Origin: Syntrophaceae bacterium
GTDB taxonomy: Bacteria; Desulfobacterota; Syntrophia; Syntrophales; UBA2185
DNA length: 63,167 nucleotides
Assembly: GCA_003153775.1 (NCBI GenBank)
Contig: PMBI01000048.1
Location: forward strand, 14,769 to 77,935
Direction: 5' to 3'
The translations under genes and the position numbers were made by a program. Under the pieces are notes generated by a model. It had not been told where the DNA came from. It saw only the letters and a list, made by a program, of their open reading frames with translations, and searched no databases. Each line of letters begins with the position of its first letter. Position 1 is the first letter of the stretch. This document shows positions 1 through 8,534 of the stretch, piece after piece.

Positions 1-1530
1 AAAAAGATGACCGATTTTCTCCTGATGGCAAGAGACCGCGGCCTCTACAGATGTATAACCGATAACGGCGCGGGCGGGCTTTCTTCCTCCGTAGGTGAGA
101 CTGCGAAACTCTCCGGCGGCTGCGAAATAGATCTTAAAAAAGCGCCTTTAAAATATGCCGGTCTGAATCCCTGGGAAATTCTTATCTCCGAATCCCAGGA
201 GAGAATGACGCTGGCTGTGTCTCCCGCTATGGTGCAGGAATTTCTCGCGCTTGCCGAGAAGATGGATGTGGAGGCGACTGTCATCGGCAGATACACGGAT
301 TCGGGTATGTTCCACGTCCTGTACGGTGATGCGACCGTCGCCTATATCGAGATGGATTTTCTCCATGACGGAGTTCCTCAGATGCAGTTGCACGCGAAAT
401 GGCAGCCGCGCATTTATCCGGAGCCCGATTTTCCCGAGCCCGCCGATATGGGGCAGTCGCTGAAAGACATGCTCGGGAGGCTTAATATCTGCAGTAAGGA
501 ATCAGTCGTCAGGCAGTATGACCATGAGGTCCAGGGCGGGAGCGTCGTCAAGCCGCTCGTCGGGGTATGCAATGACGGGCCCAGTGACGCCGCCGTCATC
601 CGGCCCATCCTGACTTCTTTCGAAGGAGTGGTTGTGGCCAACGGCATCTGCCCGCGGTATGGCGATATCGATACCTACCACATGGCTGCATGCGCTATAG
701 ATGAGGCCATAAGGAATGCCATCGCTGTCGGCGGCAGCCTTGACTTCATGGCGGGTATCGATAACTTCTGTTGGTGTGATCCTGTGCAGTCGGAGAAGAC
801 TCCTGATGGCGAGTATAAACTGGCCCAGCTTGTGCGTGCAAACAAGGCGCTGTACGATTATACGAGAGCCTTTGGCGTGCCGTGCATTTCCGGAAAAGAC
901 AGCATGAAGAATGACTATAACATCGGGAACGTGAAAATTTCCATCCCGCCGACGCTTCTGTTTTCCACCATGGGAAAGATTGATGATGCGCGGAAAGCGG
1001 TAACTCTGGATGCCAAACGGCCGGGAGATTTAGTTTATATAGTAGGTGAGACATATGATGAACTGGGCGGTTCTGAGTGGTATGCCATGCATGGCGTGAT
1101 CGGGAGCCGGGTGCCTAAGGTCAACGCGGAAAGAGCAAAAGCATTGTACAGCGCCTTGAGCAAAGCCATTAGTGCGGGACTGGTCGCTTCCTGTCATGAC
1201 TGCTCTGACGGAGGCGCAGGCATCGCCATCGCTGAGACGGCATTCGCCGGGGGATTGGGCATGCTGATCAAACTTGTCCTGTTTCCCTCTCCCGGTATCC
1301 GCCGCAACGATACACTCCTCTTTTCAGAATCACAGAGTAGATTTGTTGTCACGATCCTGCCCGCAGCAAAAAAATCTTTTGAAGCCATGATGACAGGGAT
1401 CGCCGTGGGCCAGGTGGGAGAAGTGCTTGCGGAAGGGTTCTTGAAGATAGACGGGCTCGACGGCAGGAGGATCATCGAGGAAGATATCAGCGGGTTGAAA
1501 GCGGCCTGGCAAAAGCCGCTGAATTTTTAG
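1..1530 (+). CDS. purL: Phosphoribosylformylglycinamidine synthase, synthetase (PurL) C-terminal part, 5' truncated by window edge
   Basis: C-terminal half of FGAM synthase, the ATP-dependent amidotransferase making FGAM from FGAR in purine synthesis. The reading frame is open through base 1, so the gene begins outside the window. Recognisable PurM/PurL-superfamily segments are TDNGAGGLSSSVGE near the visible start, GVCNDGPSDAAVI, the GKDSMKND loop and a Cys-Asp-Gly-Gly stretch (SCHDCSDGGAGIA) of the second AIR-synthase-like half. The glutaminase partner purQ lies 69 bases downstream on the same strand, the usual split arrangement (PurL plus separate PurQ) rather than the fused enterobacterial enzyme. 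The visible part appears intact to its TAG stop. The family assignment is secure; only the missing N-terminus is unknown. Confidence 0.95.
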   Translation, partial: KKMTDFLLMARDRGLYRCITDNGAGGLSSSVGETAKLSGGCEIDLKKAPLKYAGLNPWEILISESQERMTLAVSPAMVQEFLALAEKMDVEATVIGRYTDSGMFHVLYGDATVAYIEMDFLHDGVPQMQLHAKWQPRIYPEPDFPEPADMGQSLKDMLGRLNICSKESVVRQYDHEVQGGSVVKPLVGVCNDGPSDAAVIRPILTSFEGVVVANGICPRYGDIDTYHMAACAIDEAIRNAIAVGGSLDFMAGIDNFCWCDPVQSEKTPDGEYKLAQLVRANKALYDYTRAFGVPCISGKDSMKNDYNIGNVKISIPPTLLFSTMGKIDDARKAVTLDAKRPGDLVYIVGETYDELGGSEWYAMHGVIGSRVPKVNAERAKALYSALSKAISAGLVASCHDCSDGGAGIAIAETAFAGGLGMLIKLVLFPSPGIRRNDTLLFSESQSRFVVTILPAAKKSFEAMMTGIAVGQVGEVLAEGFLKIDGLDGRRIIEEDISGLKAAWQKPLNF

Positions 1531-1599
1531 CGTCCGCAACATGCATGCCCTCTTTACGGAAGAGGGAAGAGTTAATCTTTTCAAGTGAAGGAATGTATC

Positions 1600-2427
1600 A
1601 TGCCGAAAGAGGTTAAGTCGATCGTCATTACCGGGAACGGGACTAACTGCGAAATGGAGATGGCCCATGCCTGCAGGCTTGCAGGTTCCGACGTGGTGGA
1701 TATTGTGCACATCAGTATGCTGCTCTACGGTGAAAAAAGCCTGGATGATTATCATTTCCTTAACCTGCCCGGCGGGTTTCTCGACGGCGACGATCTCGGC
1801 TCGGCGAAAGCGGGGGCCAACCGCATCCTGCATGCGAAAATCAAAGGAAAGAAGGAGAACCTCTTCGATCAGTTTGAGAGGTTCATCGGTAAGGGCAAGC
1901 TTATCCTCGGCGTCTGCAACGGATTTCAGCTGCTTGTCAAACTGGGGATGCTGCCGGGTTTTGACGGCGATTACCGGAATCAGACAACAACCCTCACCTT
2001 CAACGACTCCGGAAGATTCGAGGACCGGTGGGTCAATCTGAGAATCAACCCTGATTCCCCCTGCATTTTTACGAGAAAGGTGACCGGTATTTATCTTCCC
2101 GTAAGACACGGCGAGGGGAAGTTCGTCACGAAGGACAAGGATGTCTTAGAAAGACTTCACAGAGATCATCAGGTTGTTGTAGAATACAGCCATGAGGATT
2201 TCAGGAATGCCGTGATGGATTATCCGGCAAACCCGAACGGCGCCATCGACGGCATCGCCGGGATCTGCAATGAGACGGGACGGATATTTGGCCTGATGCC
2301 GCATCCGGAGGCCTATCTCCACCGCACCAACCACCCGCGCTGGACGAGGGAACAGTTGCCCGAAGAGGGGATGGGACTCGCCATTTTCAAGAATGCCATC
2401 GACTTTATCCGGAAAGAGGATGTTTAG
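1600..2427 (+). CDS. purQ: Phosphoribosylformylglycinamidine synthase glutaminase subunit PurQ
   Basis: Class I glutamine amidotransferase that supplies ammonia to PurL. About 275 residues. The triad is visible: nucleophile Cys106 in LGVCNGFQ, with His235 and Glu237 in MPHPEAY. The N-terminus (ITGNGTNCEMEMAHA) is typical of PurQ. The ATG at 1600 was chosen because a GAAGGA Shine-Dalgarno sits 7 bases upstream; an in-frame GTG at 1585 would add five residues but lies on that ribosome site. It follows purL closely and is probably co-transcribed. At about 275 residues it is longer than the roughly 230 of Bacillus PurQ, with extra sequence around residues 130-170, as in the glutaminase domain of large-type FGAM synthases. 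Confidence 0.95.
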   Translation: MPKEVKSIVITGNGTNCEMEMAHACRLAGSDVVDIVHISMLLYGEKSLDDYHFLNLPGGFLDGDDLGSAKAGANRILHAKIKGKKENLFDQFERFIGKGKLILGVCNGFQLLVKLGMLPGFDGDYRNQTTTLTFNDSGRFEDRWVNLRINPDSPCIFTRKVTGIYLPVRHGEGKFVTKDKDVLERLHRDHQVVVEYSHEDFRNAVMDYPANPNGAIDGIAGICNETGRIFGLMPHPEAYLHRTNHPRWTREQLPEEGMGLAIFKNAIDFIRKEDV

Positions 2428-2458
2428 ATCTGCGGCAAATCCCCTTCTTTAGCACTCA

Positions 2459-2797
2459 TCAGGGCGTGATAATCCGTGAGGTCGATTCGCGCTGCATCTC
2501 CTTGGCCCGTTCAATCATATTCTTTATTGTCAGCGCCATGACCTCAGGAAATTTCTTTATGGCCTCCGGCAGCGTCTTTGCAGGTATCTGGCATTGAATC
2601 GGTATGGGGCCCTGGGGTGTGACCAGTTGTGTCTGTCCGATGAAATGTGATTCGCGCTTTTTGTCTCTGTTGCCGTCGGGCGTCACAGGAGTGAGCCTCC
2701 GTATCCACCCGACCTTCAGATCGGTGAAGGTCTCCTCATGGTAGAGATTGTCCTCGTCTATCCTGATTTCTGGCTCTTTCTCGTCGGTGCCGTTCAT
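2459..2797 (-). CDS. Conserved hypothetical protein, 112 residues
   Basis: Not assigned to a named family. A soluble, charged protein with no signal peptide or membrane segment. The N-terminal third is acidic (runs of Glu/Asp in the first 30 residues); the middle has a Thr-Pro-rich stretch reading TPQGPIPIQCQIP; the C-terminal third is predicted helical (LPEAIKKFPEVMALTIKNMIERAKEMQ). A good ribosome site (AAGGAGA) lies 6 bases before the ATG, and the gene runs convergently towards purQ, with 31 bases between stops. Its 5' end backs on to the cimA control region, so the promoters diverge. The ribosome site and protein-like composition argue that it is real; the function is unknown. Confidence 0.7.
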   Translation of the reverse strand: MNGTDEKEPEIRIDEDNLYHEETFTDLKVGWIRRLTPVTPDGNRDKKRESHFIGQTQLVTPQGPIPIQCQIPAKTLPEAIKKFPEVMALTIKNMIERAKEMQRESTSRIITP

Positions 2798-2932
2798 GGG
2801 TTGTCTCCTTCAAGAAGTATAAGCGCTTACGTATACCACAGTGGAAATGACGTCAAATCTTATTATTTGGGGATTAACTCCTGTGCATTTCTTCATTGCC
2901 ACTTCTTGGAAAAGTATGAAGACTTTTTTCTG

Positions 2933-2961
2933 TTGACAAATCGGAATATATATCTTATAAA
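2933..2961 (+). promoter_or_regulatory. Sigma-70-type promoter for the cimA leader
   Basis: TTGACA at 2933-2938 and TATAAA at 2956-2961 are separated by exactly 17 bases, close to the full consensus. Transcription would begin near 2968, giving a leader of roughly 200 bases before the cimA start at 3173. That leader contains the Ile-rich peptide and terminator described separately. Confidence 0.8.
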
Positions 2962-3007
2962 TATCACAAGTGAATTGTTCAAACGCAAAAGGATACAGTT
3001 ATTCATT

Positions 3008-3070
3008 ATGCGAAGCACGTACACCATCAGGCCGATTAGTATTGAAGGCATAATTAGGCTCATTACATAG
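3008..3070 (+). CDS. Isoleucine-rich leader peptide of the cimA attenuator (20 residues)
   Basis: A 20-codon frame from ATG 3008 to TAG 3068-3070. Six of the 20 residues are isoleucine (positions 7, 10, 12, 15, 16, 19), with three threonines and one leucine; this enrichment matches the end product of the citramalate route. An AAGGA lies about 14 bases upstream, a somewhat long spacing. The peptide sits between a consensus promoter and a strong terminator, and its stop codon ends 4 bases before the predicted antiterminator arm. That is the geometry needed for a ribosome at the stop to mask the arm. The peptide is presumably only a sensor of charged tRNA-Ile and has no function after release. 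Confidence 0.75.
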   Translation: MRSTYTIRPISIEGIIRLIT

Positions 3071-3133
3071 GAAGCCTGGTAGTGGTGTAGTGTTTCGATA
3101 AAAACAATAGAGCAGCAAGAATCCGTTATCAGG
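3022..3133 (+). promoter_or_regulatory. Attenuator arms 1, 2 and 3 (antiterminator) in the cimA leader
   Basis: Arm 2 (3075-3085, CCTGGTAGTGG) can pair along all 11 bases with arm 3 (3123-3133, CCGTTATCAGG), counting three G-U pairs. Arm 3 is also the 5' arm of the terminator, so the two structures exclude each other. Arm 1 (3022-3031, CACCATCAGG), inside the leader peptide codons, can pair with arm 2 at 9 of 10 positions. A ribosome stalled on the paired Ile codons at 3050 would leave arm 2 free to form the antiterminator; one that reaches the stop codon would cover arm 2 and let the terminator form. Pairings were worked out by eye. Confidence 0.75.
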
Positions 3134-3156
3134 TTATCTGGTAGCGGTTTTTTTTT
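3123..3156 (+). terminator. Intrinsic terminator of the cimA attenuator
   Basis: Stem of 10 base pairs (two G-U) between 3123-3132 and 3138-3147 with a 5-base loop, followed directly by nine T residues (3148-3156). It stands 16 bases before the cimA start codon, so it can only serve to control cimA read-through. Confidence 0.85.
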
Positions 3157-3172
3157 GGAAGAGGAGAGAGTT

Positions 3173-4771
3173 ATGGATTCGTCTGATGTTTTGATTTACG
3201 ACACGACATTGAGAGACGGGGCTCAGGGCGAGCAGGTAAATTTTTCGGCGGAAGAAAAGTTACGCATCGCTGAACGCCTTGATGAGCTTGGCTTTCACTA
3301 CATTGAAGGCGGGTGGCCGGGATCAAATCCGAAAGATATGCGTTTCTTTGAGATGGCCAAGGGCGTGTCATTCAAGCATGCGCGCCTCACCGCATTCGGC
3401 AGCACCAGAAAGCCGCATATGAAAGCTGCGACTTGCCCCAATATAATGGCTCTCTTAGAGGCGGAAACTCCTGCAGTAGCCATTTTCGGCAAGAGCTGGG
3501 ACCTTCATCTCTCAGACATCCTCAATGTATCCCTCGATGAAAATTTAGAAATGATTCGTGATTCCATTGAATTCGTGAAATCAAAAGGGAAGGAAGTCAT
3601 CTTCGATGCGGAACATTTCTTCGACGGATATAAGAATAATCCCGCTTGTGCGCGCCGGGTGATAGAGACTGCCCTTTCCGCGGGGGCCGACATGATCGTG
3701 CTCTGCGATACCAATGGGGGGACGATGTCCGGTGATCTGATTAAGATCATTAATGAGATCGTCCCTTCCGTGCCTCGCCATCTCCTCGGTATTCATGTAC
3801 ATAATGATTGCGGCCTCGCCGTGGCAAACTCGCTCGCGGCAGTCCAGCAAGGTGTAAGAATGGTTCATGGAACGATCAACGGATATGGAGAAAGGTGCGG
3901 AAACGCCGACCTGATCTCCATAATAGGGAATCTCCAGTTGAAAATGAATAAGAGATGTCTGCCCGATGCGTCCATAAGGCAATTGACACACCTCTCTAAT
4001 TACGTGAGCGACGTTGCTAACATTCCCCCCCTCAATTCCAGGCCGTTCGCAGGCAGGAGTGCGTTTGCCCATAAAGGCGGCGTCCACGTTGATGCGGTAT
4101 TAAAGAATCCGGCGGCATATGAACACATCAGACCGGAGCTTGTGGGAAATCAGCAGCGGGTGCTGGTTTCGGACCTCTCGGGTAAAAGCAATATTGCATA
4201 CAAGGCAAAGGAGCTTGGCATCGACCTGGGTGAGGAATCCTCTGTCAGCAGAAATATTGTTCAACAGGTAAAGACTATGGAAGATCAGGGGTATCGTTTT
4301 GACACAGCCGACGGTTCCCTTTCCGTATTGATGAAGAAAATAAAAGGTGAATTCAGGGATCCGTTTATTCTGGAGAGCTTTCAGGTGATAAATGCAAAAA
4401 CAGGAAATAATCCATCCGTATCACAGGCTACGATCAAGATATCGGTGGGCGGTGAGGAAGAATTGACCGCCGCAGAGGGCAATGGCCCGGTAAATGCCCT
4501 GGATAACGCCCTGAGAAAGGCATTGATAAAATTTTATCCCCAGATCAACGCGATGCATCTCGTTGATTTCAAAGTGCGGATTCTCGAGGGCTGCGAAGGA
4601 ACGGCGGCCAAGGTTACGGTGTTTATAGATTCAACCGACGGTGCGGATATATGGAGTACTATGGGTGTATCCACAAACATCATCGAGGCAAGCTGGCTTG
4701 CCCTCGTGGACAGTATCCAGTATAAATTGAGCAAAGATGAAGAAAACAGGAAGGGAAGCGTTTTAAAATAG
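3173..4771 (+). CDS. cimA: (R)-citramalate synthase CimA
   Basis: Condenses pyruvate with acetyl-CoA to citramalate, the threonine-independent entry to isoleucine. About 532 residues, the usual length for the long citramalate synthases of Geobacter-type bacteria. Visible features: DTTLRDGAQ at residues 10-18, the substrate Arg14-Asp15, the metal motif HVHND at 208-212, the glycine-rich GTINGYGERCGNADL, and a C-terminal regulatory domain (about 400-532) where isoleucine feedback is expected. ATG 3173 was chosen over TTG 3155 because the GAGGAGAGAG ribosome site lies just upstream and the TTG falls inside the terminator T-run. Control by the Ile-codon leader supports CimA rather than isopropylmalate or homocitrate synthase. 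Confidence 0.92.
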   Translation: MDSSDVLIYDTTLRDGAQGEQVNFSAEEKLRIAERLDELGFHYIEGGWPGSNPKDMRFFEMAKGVSFKHARLTAFGSTRKPHMKAATCPNIMALLEAETPAVAIFGKSWDLHLSDILNVSLDENLEMIRDSIEFVKSKGKEVIFDAEHFFDGYKNNPACARRVIETALSAGADMIVLCDTNGGTMSGDLIKIINEIVPSVPRHLLGIHVHNDCGLAVANSLAAVQQGVRMVHGTINGYGERCGNADLISIIGNLQLKMNKRCLPDASIRQLTHLSNYVSDVANIPPLNSRPFAGRSAFAHKGGVHVDAVLKNPAAYEHIRPELVGNQQRVLVSDLSGKSNIAYKAKELGIDLGEESSVSRNIVQQVKTMEDQGYRFDTADGSLSVLMKKIKGEFRDPFILESFQVINAKTGNNPSVSQATIKISVGGEEELTAAEGNGPVNALDNALRKALIKFYPQINAMHLVDFKVRILEGCEGTAAKVTVFIDSTDGADIWSTMGVSTNIIEASWLALVDSIQYKLSKDEENRKGSVLK

Positions 4772-4857
4772 ATTCAATAAGTTCATTGATATTAATGCCC
4801 ATTTCTGGTAAATAACTAAGGTTATAAATAAGGGGAATTTAATAGCATCAGAATACA

Positions 4858-5478
4858 ATGAAATATATGTATCTATCCATTAACAGTCAAAATCCGCAGA
4901 TGCGGCTGATCAAGAAGGCTGTTGATGTCCTGCAGGACGGGGGTGTCATCATCTACCCTACGGATACTGTCTATGGGTTGGGTTGCGCCCTTTCCAATAA
5001 GAAGGGCATTGACAGGATTTACGAGATAAAAAGGAGGAGCAGGAAACGGCCGTTGAGTTTTGTTTGTGCAGACCTCAAGGACATCAGCCGTTACGCCCGC
5101 GTTTCGGATTTTGCCTATAAGACCATGAAACGCCTCCTGCCGGGACCATATACATTTATCCTCGAGGCGTCCCGGCTGGTCCCGAAGACCATCCTGCCGA
5201 AGAGACTGGCGACAGGGATCAGGGTGCCGGATAATGAGATCTGCCTGTGCTTGGTCAGGGAGCTGGGGCAGCCCATTATCAGTACGAGTGTGTCGACCGA
5301 GGACGGCGAGGTGCTCAGTAATCCGGTTGAGATCAAGGATAAATTCGGTCATACCGTGGACATGATAATAGATGGAGGCATTCTGGTTTCCGAGCCGTCG
5401 AGTATTATCAGTCTTGTTGATGACACGATTGAGATAGTCAGGGAGGGGAAGGGTGATGTATCCACTCTTGTCCGATGA
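4858..5478 (+). CDS. Sua5/YciO/YrdC family protein (threonylcarbamoyl-AMP synthase-like)
   Basis: About 206 residues with the YrdC fold signature: IYPTDTVYGLGC near residue 32, the KRRSRKRPLSFVC block (the KxR...SxxN-type nucleotide site) and LLPGPYTFIL. True TsaC/Sua5 makes threonylcarbamoyl-AMP for tRNA t6A37. The phrase KRRSRKRPLSFVCADL and the overall length are closer to the YciO branch, whose role is less settled, so no gene symbol is given. It lies between cimA and the RNase E/G gene with about 90-base gaps on either side and may share their transcript. No truncation is seen. Confidence 0.85.
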   Translation: MKYMYLSINSQNPQMRLIKKAVDVLQDGGVIIYPTDTVYGLGCALSNKKGIDRIYEIKRRSRKRPLSFVCADLKDISRYARVSDFAYKTMKRLLPGPYTFILEASRLVPKTILPKRLATGIRVPDNEICLCLVRELGQPIISTSVSTEDGEVLSNPVEIKDKFGHTVDMIIDGGILVSEPSSIISLVDDTIEIVREGKGDVSTLVR

Positions 5479-5573
5479 TTATCTCGTAAAAATATAAATA
5501 GCGGCCTGGAGTTGGCCGCAGCGCAGCCCCTGCACATATTTGCGAGGCTGAGATTTAAAGAACAAGGATATTT

Positions 5574-7448
5574 ATGAAAAGAGTGATGTTAATTAATGCT
5601 GTTCATCCGGAACAGAAGCGGCTGGCCATTGTGGACGGGGGGAAACTCATCGAATACAACATCCAGATGGCGGACAAGGAACCCATAACCGGCAATATCT
5701 ACAAAGGCGCCGTGATGAAAGTGGAGCGCGGTCTCCAGGCGGCTTTTGTAAATTACGGGGGCAGGAGGGATGGATTTCTGCCGTTGCACGACGTCAGTCC
5801 CGAGTATTTCACAGAGCAGACGGGAAAAGAAGGCGGCACATCGAGTCAGAGACCTTTTCTGAAGGCGGGTCAGGAGGTGCTGGTTCAGATAGTGAGAGAA
5901 GAAAGCGAACGTAAAGGGGCGCTTCTTACGGCCTACATATCATTGCCCGGAAGATATTTGGTTCTCCTGCCGAATAAGGAAAGCAGCGGCATTTCCCGGA
6001 AAATAGAGGATGAGGAAGACCGGAAGCGACTGAAGACATTAATGGAGCAAATAAAAATTGATGAAGGCCTTGGTTTTATAATCCGTACGGCAGGCATGCA
6101 CAGAACAAAGCAGGAGCTTTCCCGGGATTATCAAATGCTGTCCCGGCTGTGGAAGGAGATTCAAAAGAGGGCAAAGAGCGCCCCTGCGCAGTCACTCATC
6201 TATCAGGAAAGTAATTTCGGTGTGTGCTCTCTCCGCGACTATTACACATCGGAAATAGAAGAGATCCTCGTAGACGATGTGGAGACGTACAGAAAGATGA
6301 GGGAATACTCCAAAGCCGTCGTCCCGAGGACCGTAAAACTCATCAAGCTCTATAAGGACAAGACACCGCTCTTTGATAAGAATCGGCTTGAGGAGCAGAT
6401 TCGCGTTATTTACCAGGACAGGGTGGAGTTGAAATCCGGCGGTTATATAATAATAAATCCGACGGAAGCCATGACTACCATAGATGTCAATTCGGGGCGG
6501 GCATCAAACAAGAGGAACGTGGAAGAAACGGCCTTCAAGACCAACATGGAAGCGGCAGAGGAGATTGCCAGGCAGCTGCGCCTGCGAGACCTGGGCGGAT
6601 TGCTTGTAATCGACTTCATCGATATGCGTGACCGAAAACACGAAGCCGAAGTGGAGAAGACCTTCAAAAAGGCCCTCAATATCGACAGGGCAAGGATACA
6701 GATGTCGCGCATATCCAAGTTCGGAATCCTTGAACTTTCCAGACAGAAGAAGCAGTCGACCATACAGGAAATCAGCTATAACGTCTGCCCTTACTGTAAG
6801 GGACGCGGTGTCAGGCCATCTTTGGAATACACGGCCCTCGGCGCCTTCCGGAAAATTGAATCACAGGCGGTAAAGGGGGATTACTCCGCTCTCAAAGTGA
6901 AGCTGCCATACGAGATAGCCGATTATCTTCTGAACAGGAAGAGAAGCGAGATCAGTAAACTTGAAAGCACGTATAACGTGTCTATTCACATTTCCGGGAA
7001 CCCTGACACGCCGTGGGACGAATTGAAGATCGAAACCGTAGCCAGAGAGGTAATTGAGGAAGCTTCTCAGGAGGAGGAAAGCCGTCCTGTTGAGATGTCT
7101 GATAAACAGGAAAATGGGCGCACCGAACCCGCTGTCGAAGTATTAACACAGGACGAAGTGAGCTCCCTTCCGCAGGAGAGCAGCGAAGGAGCAGAGGCAA
7201 GTCCCAAGCCTGCCAAGAAGAAGTCAAGATGGAGACCAAGACGCAAGAGAAAGAAAACGGACGATAAATCCGTTGAACCCGTATCCCGACCTCCGGCTGA
7301 GCAAAGCGCCAATACGACGACCTACAGGAAAATAGAACAGGCCCAGGACAGCGCAGTTACTCCGCCGGCGCAGTCCGGTGGAACAAGCGGAGAAGGACAG
7401 GACCTTTTAACAAGACTCCGCAAGGTGTTTGAACAAATCGAGGAGTAG
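5574..7448 (+). CDS. rng: Ribonuclease E/G family endoribonuclease
   Basis: Single-strand endoribonuclease acting in mRNA decay and rRNA maturation. About 624 residues. An N-terminal S1 RNA-binding region (GNIYKGAVMKVERGLQAAFVNYG) is followed by the catalytic DNase I-like domain. Asp304 (TTIDVNSG) and Asp347 (VIDFIDM) match the magnesium ligands Asp303/Asp346 of E. coli RNase E, and Cys405/Cys408 (CPYCKGRG) match the zinc link Cys404/407. The last 130 residues are low complexity, with an Arg/Lys-rich patch (KKKSRWRPRRKRKK) resembling the RNA-binding region of RNase E. The length lies between RNase G and RNase E. A hairpin with GCGGCC/GGCCGC arms is present at 5501-5519 in the 5' leader; whether it matters is not known. 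Confidence 0.93.
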   Translation: MKRVMLINAVHPEQKRLAIVDGGKLIEYNIQMADKEPITGNIYKGAVMKVERGLQAAFVNYGGRRDGFLPLHDVSPEYFTEQTGKEGGTSSQRPFLKAGQEVLVQIVREESERKGALLTAYISLPGRYLVLLPNKESSGISRKIEDEEDRKRLKTLMEQIKIDEGLGFIIRTAGMHRTKQELSRDYQMLSRLWKEIQKRAKSAPAQSLIYQESNFGVCSLRDYYTSEIEEILVDDVETYRKMREYSKAVVPRTVKLIKLYKDKTPLFDKNRLEEQIRVIYQDRVELKSGGYIIINPTEAMTTIDVNSGRASNKRNVEETAFKTNMEAAEEIARQLRLRDLGGLLVIDFIDMRDRKHEAEVEKTFKKALNIDRARIQMSRISKFGILELSRQKKQSTIQEISYNVCPYCKGRGVRPSLEYTALGAFRKIESQAVKGDYSALKVKLPYEIADYLLNRKRSEISKLESTYNVSIHISGNPDTPWDELKIETVAREVIEEASQEEESRPVEMSDKQENGRTEPAVEVLTQDEVSSLPQESSEGAEASPKPAKKKSRWRPRRKRKKTDDKSVEPVSRPPAEQSANTTTYRKIEQAQDSAVTPPAQSGGTSGEGQDLLTRLRKVFEQIEE

Positions 7449-7450
7449 AA

Positions 7451-8269
7451 TTATTTTTTCCTGCCGAGTTCCTTGGCTCTGAGCGTGGCAGCTTCAACGG
7501 CCGCCATCATGGTAGCCCTCAGCTTCCCCTCTTCTATGGCCTGCAGGCCGGCTATGGTCGTCCCTCCGGGAGAGGTGACCATGTCCTTGAGCGCTGCGGG
7601 GTGTTTATCCCCGATAAGGCAAAGTTTGGCCGCGCCGAGAAGGGTCTGTGCCGCAAGTTTCAGGGCAATCTCTCTCGTAAGCCCCATGTTGACGCCGGCA
7701 TCGGCAAGCGCGTCGATTATTACAAATGCATACGCAGGTCCGCTCCCGCTCAAACCGGTTACCGCATCCATGAGTTCTTCTTTAACGGCAACGGCAATCC
7801 CGACAGCTTCAAAGATGTGAAGAGTGAAAGCGAAATCCTTGTCAGTCGCAAGTGAGCCTCTCGCGATTGCGGCAGCCCCTTCACCGATCAACGCGGGGGT
7901 ATTCGGCATGACCCTCATGACGCGAGCACCCTTCTTGAGGTATTCCTCGATAAACCCTGTAGAAATACCAGCGGCGATGGTGATGATAAGCTTGTCCGTA
8001 TCGATGCCGGCTGATATACCTTCCAGCACTTCCGCCATGTTCTGTGGTTTTACAGCGAGGATGATGATGTCTGCATCCCTGACGGCCTTCTTATTGTCTT
8101 TGGTCGTAAGGACGCCGTACGTCTTTCTGAGCTCTTCGAGTTGTCCTTCTACCACATCGGCTACGGTGACCTTGCCCGGAGCTATGAGATTGCGGGCCAG
8201 GATGCCTTTAATAAGGGCGCTGCCCATTTTGCCTCCCCCGATAAAGCTGATCTTTTTTCCTTTCAACAT
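7451..8269 (-). CDS. proC: Pyrroline-5-carboxylate reductase ProC
   Basis: Last step of proline synthesis: NAD(P)H reduction of pyrroline-5-carboxylate. About 272 residues. The Rossmann motif GGGKMGSA is at residues 11-18, the conserved IIILAVKPQNM is present, and the C-terminal dimer domain carries the family signature (DMVTSPGGTTIAGL). The ATG is preceded by a GGGGGAAG ribosome site. It is convergent with the RNase E/G gene, with only two bases between the stops, so no terminator is visible between them. Confidence 0.95.
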   Translation of the reverse strand: MLKGKKISFIGGGKMGSALIKGILARNLIAPGKVTVADVVEGQLEELRKTYGVLTTKDNKKAVRDADIIILAVKPQNMAEVLEGISAGIDTDKLIITIAAGISTGFIEEYLKKGARVMRVMPNTPALIGEGAAAIARGSLATDKDFAFTLHIFEAVGIAVAVKEELMDAVTGLSGSGPAYAFVIIDALADAGVNMGLTREIALKLAAQTLLGAAKLCLIGDKHPAALKDMVTSPGGTTIAGLQAIEEGKLRATMMAAVEAATLRAKELGRKK

Positions 8270-8534
8270 TTTCTTCCCCCCGTGTTTACCCTCTTATGGG
8301 CCGTAAGTAATTTGCTCCAGTTTACGAATTTTTACAATATTATCAATCTTTATTTGTACAAGATGCACGATATATGATAGGCACTGGATACCTCTTTATA
8401 TGCAGGGGTGGAGTTGTAACATCACTTTAATTCTCGGTTGTTGATGCGGAAGACAGACGGAGAACCTGTTCCGTCGTTCTCCTGGCAGGGCCTTTCGCCC
8501 GCCGCTCTCTCTTGTCAGAAGGAAGATATGTAGA

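Noticed and set aside
1330-2109. A 259-codon open frame on the minus strand
   Set aside because: It is antisense to purL and purQ and carries no motif.
2738-3070. A 110-codon open frame on the plus strand reading through the cimA leader
   Set aside because: Its first part overlaps the minus-strand hypothetical gene and a near-consensus promoter; only its last 20 codons, the Ile-rich leader peptide, are likely to be translated.
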